Positions 1 through 12,500 of a stretch of DNA of 64,000 bases are shown here, piece after piece. The stretch is from an uncultured Psychroserpens sp. (lineage in GTDB: Bacteria > Bacteroidota > Bacteroidia > Flavobacteriales > Flavobacteriaceae): NCBI RefSeq assembly GCF_947492715.1, contig NZ_CANLNS010000003.1, positions 248,001-312,000 of the forward strand, given 5' to 3'. Position 1 is the stretch's first letter; every line of letters begins with the position of its first letter. The position numbers and the translations under genes were made by a program. The notes under the pieces were generated by a model. The model saw only the letters and a program-made list of their open reading frames with translations, made no database searches and had not been told where the DNA came from.

Positions 1-1251
1 AAAGCCTTTAGAATCGTATAATGGTTTTTTAGACTCCCCATTTTTAGTGATTTTAGTGGACACAAATTGAACCCAACATGCTTCATTGCAGCCCATTTCT
101 GTAATACTAGTAAGTGGTACAGATATTTTGGCAAGTCCTCCAGATCCAATATGAGGTTTTGGAGTGCCCCAATTCGCATTATCACGTCGTATGGCACCTC
201 CTGTAACATCTTTAGGAAAAGGCATAGATTCTGGAATACAAGGATCTTTTATAGTAAAATCCACAATTTCAAAAATATCTTGAGGTCTTACCTGTGTTGC
301 GCCTTCGCCAGCGGGTTGAAAATTTTCTTTATATATTCCTTTTTTTATGGTCTCACAATCAAAATTGAACGTGGCAAAAGGAGCTTTGTTTTTAACAATA
401 AGAATCGTGATGTTTTTAGCTTTCGACCTTAGTGTTCGCTCTTTTTTCGGCTTTAATTTTTTACCACTTCCTTCTGCCTCCTCACCACTGTCATTATAGG
501 CAAATATTTTAATGCCTTTCATGTGTCCTTTAAAGACAATTCTAGTAATGCAACAACTATCTTCACTAACACCATACTCTTCTTCAGGGATTTCAGGAAC
601 CTCTTGAAACATGATGTTTTTGGAAATTTCAGAATAGGCAATATTGCCTGGTGTCATTCCATATTTATAGACTGGGAGTTGTAAGCTATTAATACCATTA
701 GATTGCAAACTTACCGATGTGCCATCATCTGAAATTTCTGGAAGTTCTTCAAAATAAACATAGAGGCTATCGGCTTCAATGCCACCTTCAATAAATTTTG
801 AAGGCTGTAAAGTTTGATTCATGAAATGTATTTCTGTTTCAGGACTAAGGTTGACACCAGCAATAATTAATTCTGCAGGCTCTCCAGTCTCGATATCGTC
901 TTCAATAAAATCGGCATAAATTAGTGACGGCCTTTTTCCGCTTAAGACATCCTCCATAAACTGAATGTCATCTTGATTAATTTTGCCGTCTCTATTTACA
1001 TCTAATTCGGGATAATGAGGTATTGTTTCGTCAAAGGCAGATTGAATGATAATTAAGTCTTCTTTATTTACATTTCCATCGTCGTTTAGATCACCACCAT
1101 AACCAAATTCGTAGTCTTCAATGGGTGGCATTTCTTCTGGTGTAATATCTAAGCCACCTTTGGGATTGGTGCTAGTTGAGTCTTTACAAGATGCAACTAA
1201 TAACAGTAAGCCAAGCAATCCTAATAAAATAATGTGTATTGTATTTCTCAT
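1..1251 (-). CDS. Lipoprotein with dockerin-like calcium-binding loops (partial, 3' end beyond the window)
   Basis: An open frame runs without a stop from an ATG at 1251 to the left edge, at least 417 codons. The start MRNTIHIILLGLLGLLLLVA followed by SCKDS is a lipoprotein signal peptide with the lipobox Cys near residue 22, so the protein is probably anchored to a membrane outside the cytoplasm. Residues about 48-85 hold two EF-hand/dockerin-type loops, DLNDDGNVNKED and DVNRDGKINQDD, with Asp/Asn at the calcium-binding places. The rest looks like beta-sandwich sequence with several cysteines. The gene is divergent from the TPR regulator to its right. The loops recall those at the end of the giant protein at 3543-13979, which suggests a shared binding theme, but this is inference. 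No enzyme domain is recognised. Confidence 0.8.
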   Translation of the reverse strand, partial: MRNTIHIILLGLLGLLLLVASCKDSTSTNPKGGLDITPEEMPPIEDYEFGYGGDLNDDGNVNKEDLIIIQSAFDETIPHYPELDVNRDGKINQDDIQFMEDVLSGKRPSLIYADFIEDDIETGEPAELIIAGVNLSPETEIHFMNQTLQPSKFIEGGIEADSLYVYFEELPEISDDGTSVSLQSNGINSLQLPVYKYGMTPGNIAYSEISKNIMFQEVPEIPEEEYGVSEDSCCITRIVFKGHMKGIKIFAYNDSGEEAEGSGKKLKPKKERTLRSKAKNITILIVKNKAPFATFNFDCETIKKGIYKENFQPAGEGATQVRPQDIFEIVDFTIKDPCIPESMPFPKDVTGGAIRRDNANWGTPKPHIGSGGLAKISVPLTSITEMGCNEACWVQFVSTKITKNGESKKPLYDSKGF

Positions 1252-1509
1252 AACATAAAAGGTTTAGTGTCATGGAATTTATAGATGTATAAAGAGCGGA
1301 GATATTAAAGATACTAAAAATCAACGACTTAGAAAATGTGAATGTCATTTTTATTTTATGCTGTTCGTTGCCATTTAGTTGTACGCATTCTAGACTTAAT
1401 CAAACAAAAGTTAAACCATTTTAATCTAGGGTTGTTAGATTTAAACCTATGTTTTGAGATATTATATAAGGAAGATTCCCTTTTTTTAAGTTCATCAGTT
1501 TTGTTTAAC

Positions 1510-1517
1510 TATCTTTG
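1510..1517 (+). promoter_or_regulatory. -7 promoter element TATCTTTG
   Basis: TATCTTTG fits the Bacteroidota -7 consensus TAnnTTTG. No clear -33 TTG is seen at the usual distance. It overlaps the first in-frame TTG (1515) of the TPR regulator, so transcription would begin near 1524 and translation must start further down. The rest of the 1252-1565 gap shows no credible gene. Confidence 0.45.
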
Positions 1518-1565
1518 GATGGAATTGATAAAATTGCCTCTACATTGATTTTAGATTGTTCTAAT

Positions 1566-3212
1566 TTGGTTAAGTTTTTGACAGGCTTTAGCAAACATTG
1601 TGTTTGCTTTCTTGTTATGTCTGTCTTCACGATTACATTAAATGCGCAAAATGATAGCCTCGAAGTTGAGAGACTCTATAAACTTGGGATTGACAGTTTA
1701 AGAGTGAAAACACAAAAATCAATACACAATTTTGAGAAAGCCATACAAATTATTAATGACAGTATTTTAACTAAAGAAACCGATAACAACTATTTTTTAT
1801 TAAAAAAAGCGTTAATACTAGATGAGTTAAGTCATTATTATCGAAAAGATACTGATGATGTACCTAGTTTAAAAGCCATACAAGAAAGTTTAAAAATAAA
1901 AGAAAGTATCGGAGAGACCTATACACTATCTAGCACATATCGAATTCTAGGTAGACTATATCGTTATAAAAAGGATAGTATTAAGGCATTAGAATATTAT
2001 AAAAAGGCCTTAGCTCAGTCTAAAATGTATGGGAATGATAAAGAACGTGTACAAACATTAAGTGCTTTAAGTGGATACTATCTTACTTATAAAGATATAG
2101 AAAAGAGTGAAATGTATGCGCAACAGGCACTTAAGTATGGTGATTCAATTGGGTATAACAAAGGCAAATCTTTAGCATTTCTCAATTTTTCCAATATAGA
2201 AAAACGAAAGAAAAATTACGAATCGGCTATTTCATATTCAAATAAAAATATAGAACTATGTGAAAAGACTAATGATAGAATTAGCATAGAAAGGAATTAT
2301 AAAGTATTGGGTTATTGTTATAGGAAAATGGGACAACCTGAGAAAGCTGTTTTTTATTATAAGAAGTCGCTCGACTTATTAATAGATATAGGTATCGAAG
2401 GTTCAATAGCTAACCGTTGCCTAGCTTTAAGTAACGCTTATACAGATTTGGGAAATCATGAACGTGCATTTGCATTCTACAGAGGGTATAAGCGCCAGCA
2501 GATAAAGGACATGAATATAAAAAGCATTAAAGAGTTTGCTGAGCTAGAAGCTAAATACACTTATGAACGCCAAAAGACGATAGATAGTATTCGATTGGTA
2601 GAAGAGCAGAAAATTAATGAAGAGCATCTTCTTCAACAAGCATCGACCAGATTTTGGAAAATTACTGCTATCATTGTTGGTGTGTTTGGATTGATTATAG
2701 CTGGTATCGTTTTTGTTTCGAGAAAACGAAAAGAACAAATTCGACTTGGTCAACTTAAAAATGAAATGCTACAAAAAGAAGTAGATTATAAACAAAAAGA
2801 CATTTCAGATTTTGCATTAAATATCTCAAGAAACCGTAAATGGAGAGAAGAGTTATTAGCGTATATTAAAAAAATAAAAAAATCGGGTTCCTTCAAAGAT
2901 GACTCAAATTTTAAAGATTTGGAAAAGGCTGTTTTAGAAAGAGAGATCGTGGATAATAATATGGTAGATATTCAAAGTAAAGTAGATGTTCTCAACACAG
3001 CTTTTTATGAAAAACTACATGAAAAATTCCCTACACTTACAAAAACAGAAGCAAAGATTTGTTCTCTTATTCGACTGAATATTGACAATAATGAAATTGC
3101 CTTACTTCAAAATGTAGCCCTCGAATCGGTTTACAGAAGCAGATCAAGGCTTAGAAAAAAGCTAAATTTATCTTCAAAAGATGATCTCAATACGTTTTTA
3201 AATCAATTTTAG
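1566..3212 (+). CDS. TPR-repeat membrane regulator with C-terminal LuxR-type HTH
   Basis: This is a membrane-bound one-protein regulator of a kind common in Bacteroidota. After a signal-like N-terminus ending in TLNAQ come about six TPR repeats (roughly residues 60-320, with pairs such as SIKALEYYKKAL and EKAVFYYKKSLDLL), a single membrane segment (FWKITAIIVGVFGLIIAGI), a coiled-coil linker, and a C-terminal helix-turn-helix (LTKTEAKICSLIRLNIDNNE then SVYRSRSRLRKKL) like the LuxR/GerE fold without a receiver domain. The TPR part should lie in the periplasm and the HTH in the cytoplasm. The TTG at 1566 is chosen because it begins a good signal peptide and lies below the -7 element at 1510; TTG 1515 and ATG 1617 are alternatives. 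Its target is unknown; the neighbouring giant surface protein is a reasonable guess. Confidence 0.8.
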   Translation: MVKFLTGFSKHCVCFLVMSVFTITLNAQNDSLEVERLYKLGIDSLRVKTQKSIHNFEKAIQIINDSILTKETDNNYFLLKKALILDELSHYYRKDTDDVPSLKAIQESLKIKESIGETYTLSSTYRILGRLYRYKKDSIKALEYYKKALAQSKMYGNDKERVQTLSALSGYYLTYKDIEKSEMYAQQALKYGDSIGYNKGKSLAFLNFSNIEKRKKNYESAISYSNKNIELCEKTNDRISIERNYKVLGYCYRKMGQPEKAVFYYKKSLDLLIDIGIEGSIANRCLALSNAYTDLGNHERAFAFYRGYKRQQIKDMNIKSIKEFAELEAKYTYERQKTIDSIRLVEEQKINEEHLLQQASTRFWKITAIIVGVFGLIIAGIVFVSRKRKEQIRLGQLKNEMLQKEVDYKQKDISDFALNISRNRKWREELLAYIKKIKKSGSFKDDSNFKDLEKAVLEREIVDNNMVDIQSKVDVLNTAFYEKLHEKFPTLTKTEAKICSLIRLNIDNNEIALLQNVALESVYRSRSRLRKKLNLSSKDDLNTFLNQF

Positions 3213-3232
3213 TCTTAAACTTCTAAAAAACT

Positions 3233-3250
3233 ATTAATCAGTTGATTAAT
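3233..3250. repeat. Inverted repeat ATTAATCA-gt-TGATTAAT
   Basis: Two perfect 8-bp arms separated by 2 bp lie 21 bp after the stop of the TPR regulator and 16 bp before the TTGTACAT array. It may be an operator or the base of a weak terminator; no T-tract follows directly. Confidence 0.4.
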
Positions 3251-3266
3251 ATTTATTATTTTTTGT

Positions 3267-3317
3267 TTGTACATGATTTGTACATGAGCTTTTTTAGCTT
3301 GTACATCATTTGTACAT
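3267..3317. promoter_or_regulatory. Array of four TTGTACAT boxes, helical spacing
   Basis: TTGTACAT occurs at 3267-3274, 3278-3285, 3299-3306 and 3310-3317. Each contains the palindrome TGTACA. The starts are 11, 21 and 11 bp apart, close to whole helical turns, so a bound dimer would meet all four on one DNA face. The array lies between the TPR regulator and the giant repeat gene, about 230 bp before the latter. A regulatory role is inferred from spacing only. Confidence 0.4.
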
Positions 3318-3386
3318 GACATTTCTTTTCCTCTAGATGTTCTAGTAAATAGTTTTGAAGTAAACAATTCAAAGTGCATCGAACGA

Positions 3387-3527
3387 ATGTCAATAAGGCA
3401 ATTCTTTATTAACCTTTTCATGAAAGATCAAAAGATCATTGAAAAAGAGAATGAGCGTCTCAGGGCTGAGTTATCTGCACTAGAAAAGTTAAAAAAGAAA
3501 TTAAAAGGAACGTATTCCAAAAACTAA
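3387..3527 (+). CDS. Possible 46-residue coiled-coil peptide
   Basis: An ATG at 3387 opens a 46-codon frame whose second half (from Met12) is a strongly charged heptad-like helix, with EKENERLRAELSALEKLKKK as its core. It stops 15 bp before the ATG of the giant secreted protein, so it could be translated from the same message. The helix resembles the end of IS3-type transposase OrfA proteins, so a dead transposase tail is an alternative. I do not recognise a family. The remainder of the 3213-3542 gap is described under the inverted repeat and box array. Confidence 0.3.
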   Translation: MSIRQFFINLFMKDQKIIEKENERLRAELSALEKLKKKLKGTYSKN

Positions 3528-3542
3528 AACAACCTCTTTATC

Positions 3543-6500
3543 ATGAAATCCCCTTTACATTGCAATTTTCTATATTTATTTTTCTGTATTTCAATTAATG
3601 CATGGAGTTTTCAAAATGTTAGTGATTCTTCCATTTTAGAGTTCAACAACTCGGCTAAAAAAATTGAACCTATTAAAGACAGGAACAGTATTGAAGTAGA
3701 CCACTATGGCAATTTAGTTTATACCGATATTGTTGGTGTTGACGATGATATCCGTATAACTATTGAAGGTCTTAATTATCGCCTAAGTAATTCGGCGGCC
3801 ACATTAGTTGCAGGTAGAGGAATAAAACAAGACGGACATGATGTCTTAGTACCAATTACTCTGGTCACAGGTGAGATCAAAATCAATACCAAAGGAGGTG
3901 ATGATACCTTTACTGTAGATTTTTCTAAAGGTGATTTCAAGATTCCAATACAATATGATGGAGGAGGTCAAAATACAGTATCTGGAGATGATATGGTGTT
4001 GCTTAGTTCAGATGATAAAATTTATGATAGTGTTGAACACACGTTCATTAATGATAATGATGGTCTTATTGATATCACTGGCAATAGCAATATTAGTTAT
4101 ATAGGTCTTGAGCCTATTACGGATAACTTAAATGTTGATGATCGGGTTTTCACATTTACAGGAAATCTAGCAAATACGGAACAAATTTCTTTGGAAGCCG
4201 GTGGTACTTTAGGAAACCTTATAGATTCCAATTATGGGGAGTCAGTAGATTTTGTGCGTCCTAATAATTCATTAACAATAAATACTTCTGGGTTTGGTGA
4301 TGATATTTTAGATATAAAAGGATTGGCAATTGGTAACTACGACCTAACGGTTAATGGAGGTGACGGCGATGAAATACGTTTTTCTAATAATGCAATTAAT
4401 CTCGGTGGTGGAAGCCTAAATTTGACCAGCCATGAGATTCATTTTTTAAGAAATGTTTTTGCAAACACAATTACAACTACAAGCGGAAGTGTTACGGCAA
4501 TTGAATCTGCTACGGTCAAGGCAACTAACGGAAGTTTATCAATGACTGCTGGAACAGTAGTTCCTCCTATTGATGGAATTAATACTGACACTGGCGGATT
4601 ATATATGAATTTTGGGACAATTGAAACAACAGGAACGCATGATATCAACATTAACGCAACTACATATTCAGCTATAAACATAATCAACCAAACTTCATTA
4701 ATTGGCTTTAGTATGGAAGATAGTAGCATTATTACCCGATTTGGTGATATTACTATTACGGGGAATGGTGTAGATAATGGATTGGCCGATTTTAGTGGAG
4801 TTCGCATGGGGAACAACACAGTTATTCAAAGTCTTGCTGCAGATATTACGATTAATGGTACTGGCAGAAATAGTGTGAATAATACTAATATTGGAGTCTC
4901 AATGGTGTCTGGGAATATTCGAACCAGCACTTTAGGCATTATAGATATTACAGGTGTAGGTTATTTAGGGATTGATATAAAAGGTACTATTGGAAACAAC
5001 AGTGGATTAAATGTATCTCTACAAGGAACCAGTGGAGCAATGAATGTTCCCGCAATAAACATATCATCTACTAGTGCAATATTGGCGGCTAATAATAACA
5101 TTAATTTAACTGCCAATACTGGTTATATCAATACTCCAAGTGGAGTAGCTACGCAATCACAATTAAATGGAATTAATACCATTATTAATGGTGTTTTGGC
5201 GCCAGGTCAATCTCCAGGACAATTCATCATGAACACAGATTTGAGAATGGATTCTGGTGATGTTTTGGAAATAGAAATAGATGATTTTACAACAGCTGGT
5301 ACTGATTATGATCAGTTACAGGTGAATCGTTCTGTAGTTTTAAATAATGCGACGCTCAATTTTGTTGACAATAGTGGGAGTTTCCCTGAAGAAGTTGTCT
5401 CCTTGACAATTATTGACAACGATGGAACCGATCAGGTATCTGGAACTTTTAATGGCTTAGCTCAAGGAGCTTCCATTGCTGGCAATGGAAAAACTTGGTA
5501 CATATTCTATAATCAAGGTGATGGTAATGATGTGGTATTAACTTCAGCATCAGGAATTCCACATGTGACTGTAAATCAAGGAAATATGCTATTTACGGGT
5601 ATAACATCTGAGGATGATAACCTAACAATCATTGTAGATGGAGCAAATTATCGAATCAGTGATTCTGGTAAGCCAGTAATTGCTGGAGCTGGTACTATTC
5701 AAGATGGAAATGACACCTTGGTGCCCATCTCTTCTATAACAGGAAGTATTAATGTTAACACAGAAACAGGAAATGATCATTTAACTATCGATGTAAGTGG
5801 AGGTGATTTTGTTGATGCTATTAATTTTGATGGAGGGACTAATTCAGACGGCTTATCGCTATCTGGAATTTCAACATATAATGATGTTACCCATACCGTT
5901 AGTAGCAATGGTGATGGAACTATCTTAATCACTGGAAACAGTATTATTTCTCACACAAACTTAGAACAGTCAATAGTAGATAACTTAGATGTTGATAATC
6001 GAGTTTTTACACTGAATTCAAATAATAGTAAGGTATTTGCTCCTTTAGGTACCTTAGAGAATCAGGTCGCTGTTGCTGGAGTGATAACAATAGATTACAA
6101 TAATCCCAATAATACTTTAACTATAAATGGATCTGGAATAAGTCAGAATTTTTGTGTGATCAGTGGATTTGCGACTGGGTTTGATGCCAATGTAAACATT
6201 TCCAGAAATGATGATACTATAGATTTCCAAGGGATGGATGTTGGAACAGGTAGTGTTTTTGTTGTTTCTAAAGTTATTTTGGTTAGGGGTGATGTCTCTA
6301 CGGAAGGCGCAATACAACTTGTAAGTTTTGATCAGGTTTATATAGAAGGTGGTAGTGTTACATCATCTGCTGGAGAGAATATTAATATTTTTGGTGGAAC
6401 AACTCCTACACCAGGTGCTGCCTTTTCTGGTTTAAGTGTTATTCAGTCAACCATCCAAACTACTGGAGCGGGAGCAATTCAGCTTGTTGGTCTTGCGTTT

Positions 6501-9500
6501 AGCGATAATGCAAGTTCATCCTCAAAAGAAGGTATAACAACATATCAAGCTAATATAATAAGTGATACAGGAGATATTTCTATTTCAGGAACAGGACCTA
6601 ACATGGGAACTGATAGTAGTATAGGAATAAACATGTCTACTTCAACAAATATCCAAAGTAATGGAGGACATATTAATATTACTGGTACTGGAGGAAATAG
6701 TAGTGGTGATGATAACAAAGGTGTCATTATTTTTGATACCGCATTAATTGCAACCGCAGGAGCTGGAACGATTACCATTGAAGGGACTGGAGGTACAGGT
6801 ACAGACACTAATTATGGTGTAGAAATGCAGGCAAACGCTATTGTTAGAACTGAAAACGGGGATGTTTCTATTACTGGAAGTAGTATAGATGCTATAGGAT
6901 CTGACCAAACAGGGATGATTATTGAAGGTGTAGTAAATACTACAGGTACTGGAAATATTTCGGTTACAGGAACTAGCAGCACAGCAAACGATTCATCTAT
7001 AAATCTAGCATCTAGTGGAGCTCAGCTTCTTGCAGGTGGAAACTTATTAATCACAGGGAATCAAGGACCCATTAATACACCTAATGGTATTACAAGTCAG
7101 ACTCAATTTAGTGCAATACATACAACTATCGATGGAGTTTTAGCTCCTGGGCAATCTCCAGGGCAATTAACTGTTGTTGGAAATCTAACTATGAATTCTA
7201 GTGATACACTAGAAATGGAAGTGATTGATTTTAATACTGCAGGAATTGATTTTGATCAAATAATGGTAAACGGAACAGTGAATATAAATGGAGTTGATTT
7301 CAACCTATTGGACACATCTGCTAGTTTTTCTAGCCCAGAAACTCTCATTTTAATAAGTAATGACGGAACTGATGCAATAAATGGAACATTCAACGGACTT
7401 CCTCAAGGAACCTCCATTGCAGGCAATGAAAAAATTTGGAAGATTTACTACGATCAAGGAGATGGAAATGACGTTGTATTAATTTCATCTCCAAATCCGA
7501 ATGTCATTGTGGATGGCTCTGGAAATTTGGTTTATACAGGAATGAATTTAGATGATGATAATCTCACTATTATAGTAGAAAATGCACATTATCGCATTAG
7601 CGACTCAGGAAAGCCGTTAATTGCTGGAGCTGGAACAACTCAAGATGGAAATGATGTCTTAATACCAATCGCTTCTATAACTGGAGCAATTAATATTAAT
7701 ACTAACGCCGGGAATGATAGTTTAACTGTCAATTTTAATGGTGGTGATTTTTCAGATGCTATTAATTTTGATGGAGGAGGTAATTCAGACGGTTTATCAC
7801 TATCTGGAGGAGCAACATTTAATACTGTTACTCATACGGTTAATGATGCAGGAGAAGGAACCGTAGATATTTCTGGAAATGGTACAATTACATATATAGA
7901 GCTAGAACAAACAATAGTTGATGACCTAAATGTTAATGATAGAGTTTTTACGCTAAATTTAAGTGATTTTACAGAATATGAGCCTACAGGAAGTTTAGAG
8001 AATCAAGTCTCTGTTTCTGGAGTGATAACGATTGATTATAACAACCCCAATAATTCTTTAACCTTAAACGGGGCTGGAACAGGTCAAGGGTTTAATCAAA
8101 TCAAAGGGTTTGCTGCTGGGTTTGATGCAGATTTATTCATTAGCAAGTTAGAAGATACCGTACGTTTCGGCGCTCCAGGAGTTGCAGGTACAGGTACAGA
8201 TCTTGAGACAGGAAACTTTGATGTGAGGGCTCTGAATGTTTTAGTTCGAGCAAATGTGACTACAGAAGGGGCAATCGTTCTTGAAAGTATAAATGCAACT
8301 GATGTATCAGAAGGAAATATAACTTCTACAGCAGGAGAAGACATAACTATTTCTGCTGGAACCCAACCTACTGAAACTGCAGCATTTTCAGGATTAGAGA
8401 TTTTTGTATCAACAATCCAGACCACAGGAACGGGAACAATTACGCTTTCCGGTCAAGGATTTATCGATAATACTTTTTCTGGAGTAAGAGGGATCACATT
8501 ATTTGAAACGAATTTAATTACTGATACAGGAGATATTGACATTACAGGAATAAGTGCTACAACAGGATCTAGATTTAATACTGGGATAAATATGTCTATT
8601 TCAACGAATATTCAAAGCAGTGGTGGAAACATCAATATTATAGGAACCGCAGGGAATAGTATAGGTGATCGAAACATAGGAATTGTAATGTATGATGGAA
8701 CAAATATTCAAACCACAGGTACTGGAATTATTACTATTGATGGCACAGGTGGTACTGGTACAGATACCAACTATGGTATAGAAATGCAGATAAATTCGGT
8801 TGTTCAAGCTGAAAATGGTGCTATTTCTATCACAGGAAGTAGTTTAAATACTACAGGTGTTGACCAAATTGGGTTGCTAGTTAATGGTGTGGTCAATACT
8901 ACAGGTAGTGGTGATATTTCTATGACAGGAACCAGTAGTGCAGCAAACTATCCATCAATAAATCTACCGTCATCTGGATCACAATTTAATGCTGGTGGAA
9001 ATTTACTGATAACAGGAAATACTGGACCTATTAATACGCCAAATGGCATTTCTGGTCAGGCTCAATTTAGTGCAATTAATACAACCATCCATGGAATTTT
9101 AGCTCCAGGTCAATCACCTGGGCAATTGACTGTAAATGGAAATTTTGAAATGTCTTCTGGTGATACACTAGAAATGGAAGTAGCTGATTTTAATACCGCT
9201 GGAACAGATTTCGATCAGATAGTGGTTAATGGAACAGTAGATTTAAATGGAGTAACCTTAAATTTAACAGACAGTTCGGGTAGTTTTTCTAGTCCTGAAA
9301 ATCTTATTTTAATTGATAATGATGGTACTGACCCAGTGGTTGGTACATTCAATGGATTATCAAACGGAACTCTTATCGCTGGAAACGGGAAAAACTGGTA
9401 TATCTATTACAACCTAGGAGGTACCAATGATGTTTTATTAAGTACTACTCCTCCAAATATACATATTGATGGTTCAGGAAATCTTGTTTTTCAAGATCCT

Positions 9501-12500
9501 TATTCATTAGATGATAATCTTACAATCATTGTAGACGGAACGAATTATCGCATTAGTGATTCAGTAAAACCTATAATTGCAGGATCAGGAACCACTCAAG
9601 ATGGAAATGATGTTTTAGTCACTATTACCGATGTAACCGGTGATATCAATATTAATACAGGAGAAGGAGACGACTTTCTAAATATAGATTTTGAAGGAGG
9701 TAATATCATGAATGCAATTAACTACGATGGAGAGGTAGGAGTAGATGGAATCTCATTATCAGGAACAAATATCCATGATAATATTGCTCACACCATTACA
9801 GGTAATAAAATAGGCTTTATTGATATTTCAAATAATGGTACTATTAATTATACAGGATTAGAGCACACTATTAGAGATTTTCTTGATGCTAATGATCGCG
9901 TCTTTACCTTTAAAGTTCAAGCCTCTCGTATTATAATACAAGAAGCAGGTGCTGCAAACAATCAAATATTCTACTTAAACGGAACAAAGATAGAGTATAA
10001 AAATCCTCTTAATTCATTAACTATTGATGGTGATTTTGAATTTCAAAATGGCAATTTTGCTACTACTTTTGTCGATATTGAAGCTATGGGTTCTGGGTTT
10101 GATGCAGATTTGATTATTCATAGAGAACATGACAATGTTCGTTTTAATACCGTAAACACAACTAACCTTGGTAGCGGAAACCTAAATGTAACTTCTGGGA
10201 GTCTTGAGTTGTTTTTTCACAATATCACAACCACAGGATCAGTTACTACTACTAGTAAACGTGTAACTAATATTAGAAATGCCACGATTCAGGCTGAAGG
10301 AGATATTTCTATTACCTCTGGAACACTTGTGTTACCAAATAATATTGTCACGTCAGGTTTGACCAGCGCGCACTTAGAGACCACAGGATCTGGAAATATC
10401 ATCATTAACGGAACAGCATATGCGGCTTTTAATATAAACAACACTACATTAGATGGTTTCTATATGATTCAATCTAGTAGTATTTCTACAGATGCAGGTG
10501 ACATTACAATTATAGGAAATGGGGTTGACAACGGAAATGCTAAATTCAGAGGATTGCGTTTACAAGAATCCTCAAATATACAAAGTAATACAGGAGATAT
10601 AACTATTACTGGTACAGGTAGAAACAACAATAATGATTCAAATATTGGTGTTTCAATGCTTGCTGGTACAAACATTCAAACGGCTGGTGAAGGAGCGATC
10701 AATATCACTGGAACAGGATGGATTGGTCTAGAATTAGACGGAATAGTGAGTACAACAGGCACAGGAAATGTTTGGTTACATGGTACGAGTGGAGCAATAA
10801 ATGCTTCAGCAATCAACTTGCCTTCCTCAAACGCACAATTACAATCTGGAGGTTTCTTGTACTTAAATTCTAATGTAGGCCCAGTTAATACACCTGAAGG
10901 TATCACCTCACAGATTCAATTTAATGGACATACAAGCCTTAACGGAGTTTTAGCTCCAGGGCAATCTCCAGGCCAGTTAATTGTGACAGGAAATCTTGCT
11001 ATTGGAACTAGTAATAACACTTTGGAAATGGAGGTGAATGATTTTACTACCGCTGGGATTGATTATGACCAAGTGGTGGTTAATGGTATTGTGAATTTAA
11101 ATGGCGGTACACTGAATTTAATAGATAATTCAGGAAGCTTCAGCAACTTTGAAACTCTTGTCTTGATTGATAATGATGCAACCGATCAAACCATCGGAAT
11201 CTTTAATGGACTGCCTAATGGTGCTCCAATAGCAGGTAATGGAAAGACGTGGTATATCTATTACAATCAAGGTGATGGTAATGATGTAGTGTTAAGCTCA
11301 GAGCTTCTTCCTAATGTGTTAGTAGATGGTTCAGGGAATCTTGTTTTTCAAGATCCTTATCTGGCAAACGATGATCTTACTATTATAGTTGATGGTTTAA
11401 ATTATCGTATTAGTGACTCTTCAAAACTTGTAATTGCAGGTGCGGGAGCCACTCAGGACGGGAACGACGTTTTAGTATCTGTAGCATCAGTAACGGGTAC
11501 TATCAATATCCTTACAGGAGATGGTAACGATAACCTAAATATTAACTTAAGCGGCGGGGGTTTTCAAAATGAATTTTATTTTGATGGGGGCACTCAAAAT
11601 AATGGTATGTCATTATCTGGATCGGGCAATTATGCAAATGTTGTACATACGTTTACAGATACTTACAGAGGAACTATTCAGATACCTGGTAATAGTGAAA
11701 TAAGTTATAATGACTTGAATTTACCTATTACAGATAATTTAGACGTTAATAATAGGACCTTTAATATGGGGCAAGATGATTATATGACTTTATCTGCAGG
11801 AGGCTCTTTAGATAACCAAATCAATGTTTTTTCATCAACAATAGTAGATTTTGGCAATCCTAATAATTCACTAAGTATTAATAATACAGATTCAGGAAAT
11901 AAAACTGTAGTGATGCAAGGACTAGCAGTCGGATTTGATGCAGATTTATCCATTAATGTTCAAGAAGGAAATGATGTTCGCTTTGATACTAATCCTACTA
12001 ATATTGGTAATGGTAATCTAAATTTAGAATCTGGAAGGCTAGTAATAGATAGTGATGGAAGTATTATTACTACAGGTTTAATTGTTACTTCAACAAAAAG
12101 TACAACAACTATCTCTGGAACAATTCAGTCAAACGGAGGAAGTATTACTATAACTGCAGGTACTGAAGTTGTTTCTGGGAGTAATTTCGGAGGTATATAT
12201 ATGTACAACGGTCACGTTGAGACTACAGGGTCGGGAGATATTATACTTGATGGAACGATATATTTAAACATTCCTGCAATTGTTACTATAGATGGATTTT
12301 GGATGACAGAAGATAGCAGCGTTATAACGGATACGGGAAATATTATTATAAGAGGAAACGGCGTAGATAATGGGAATGCTAATTTTAGAGGAGTACGTAT
12401 TGAAGGTACATCAAGCATTCAAAGTAATGCAGGAGATATCAATATTTTTGGTATAGGAAGAAATCAATCTGACCTTGCTAATGTTGGTGCTTGGACAACA

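Noticed and set aside
67-432. Plus-strand open frame of 121 codons near the left edge
   Set aside because: It lies opposite the lipoprotein gene 1-1251, whose minus-strand frame has a lipobox and calcium loops; the plus frame has no recognisable features.
3215-3421. Minus-strand open frame over the TTGTACAT array
   Set aside because: Its residues come from the repeated boxes and low-complexity sequence; no domain, no start signal, and the boxes are better read as regulatory DNA.
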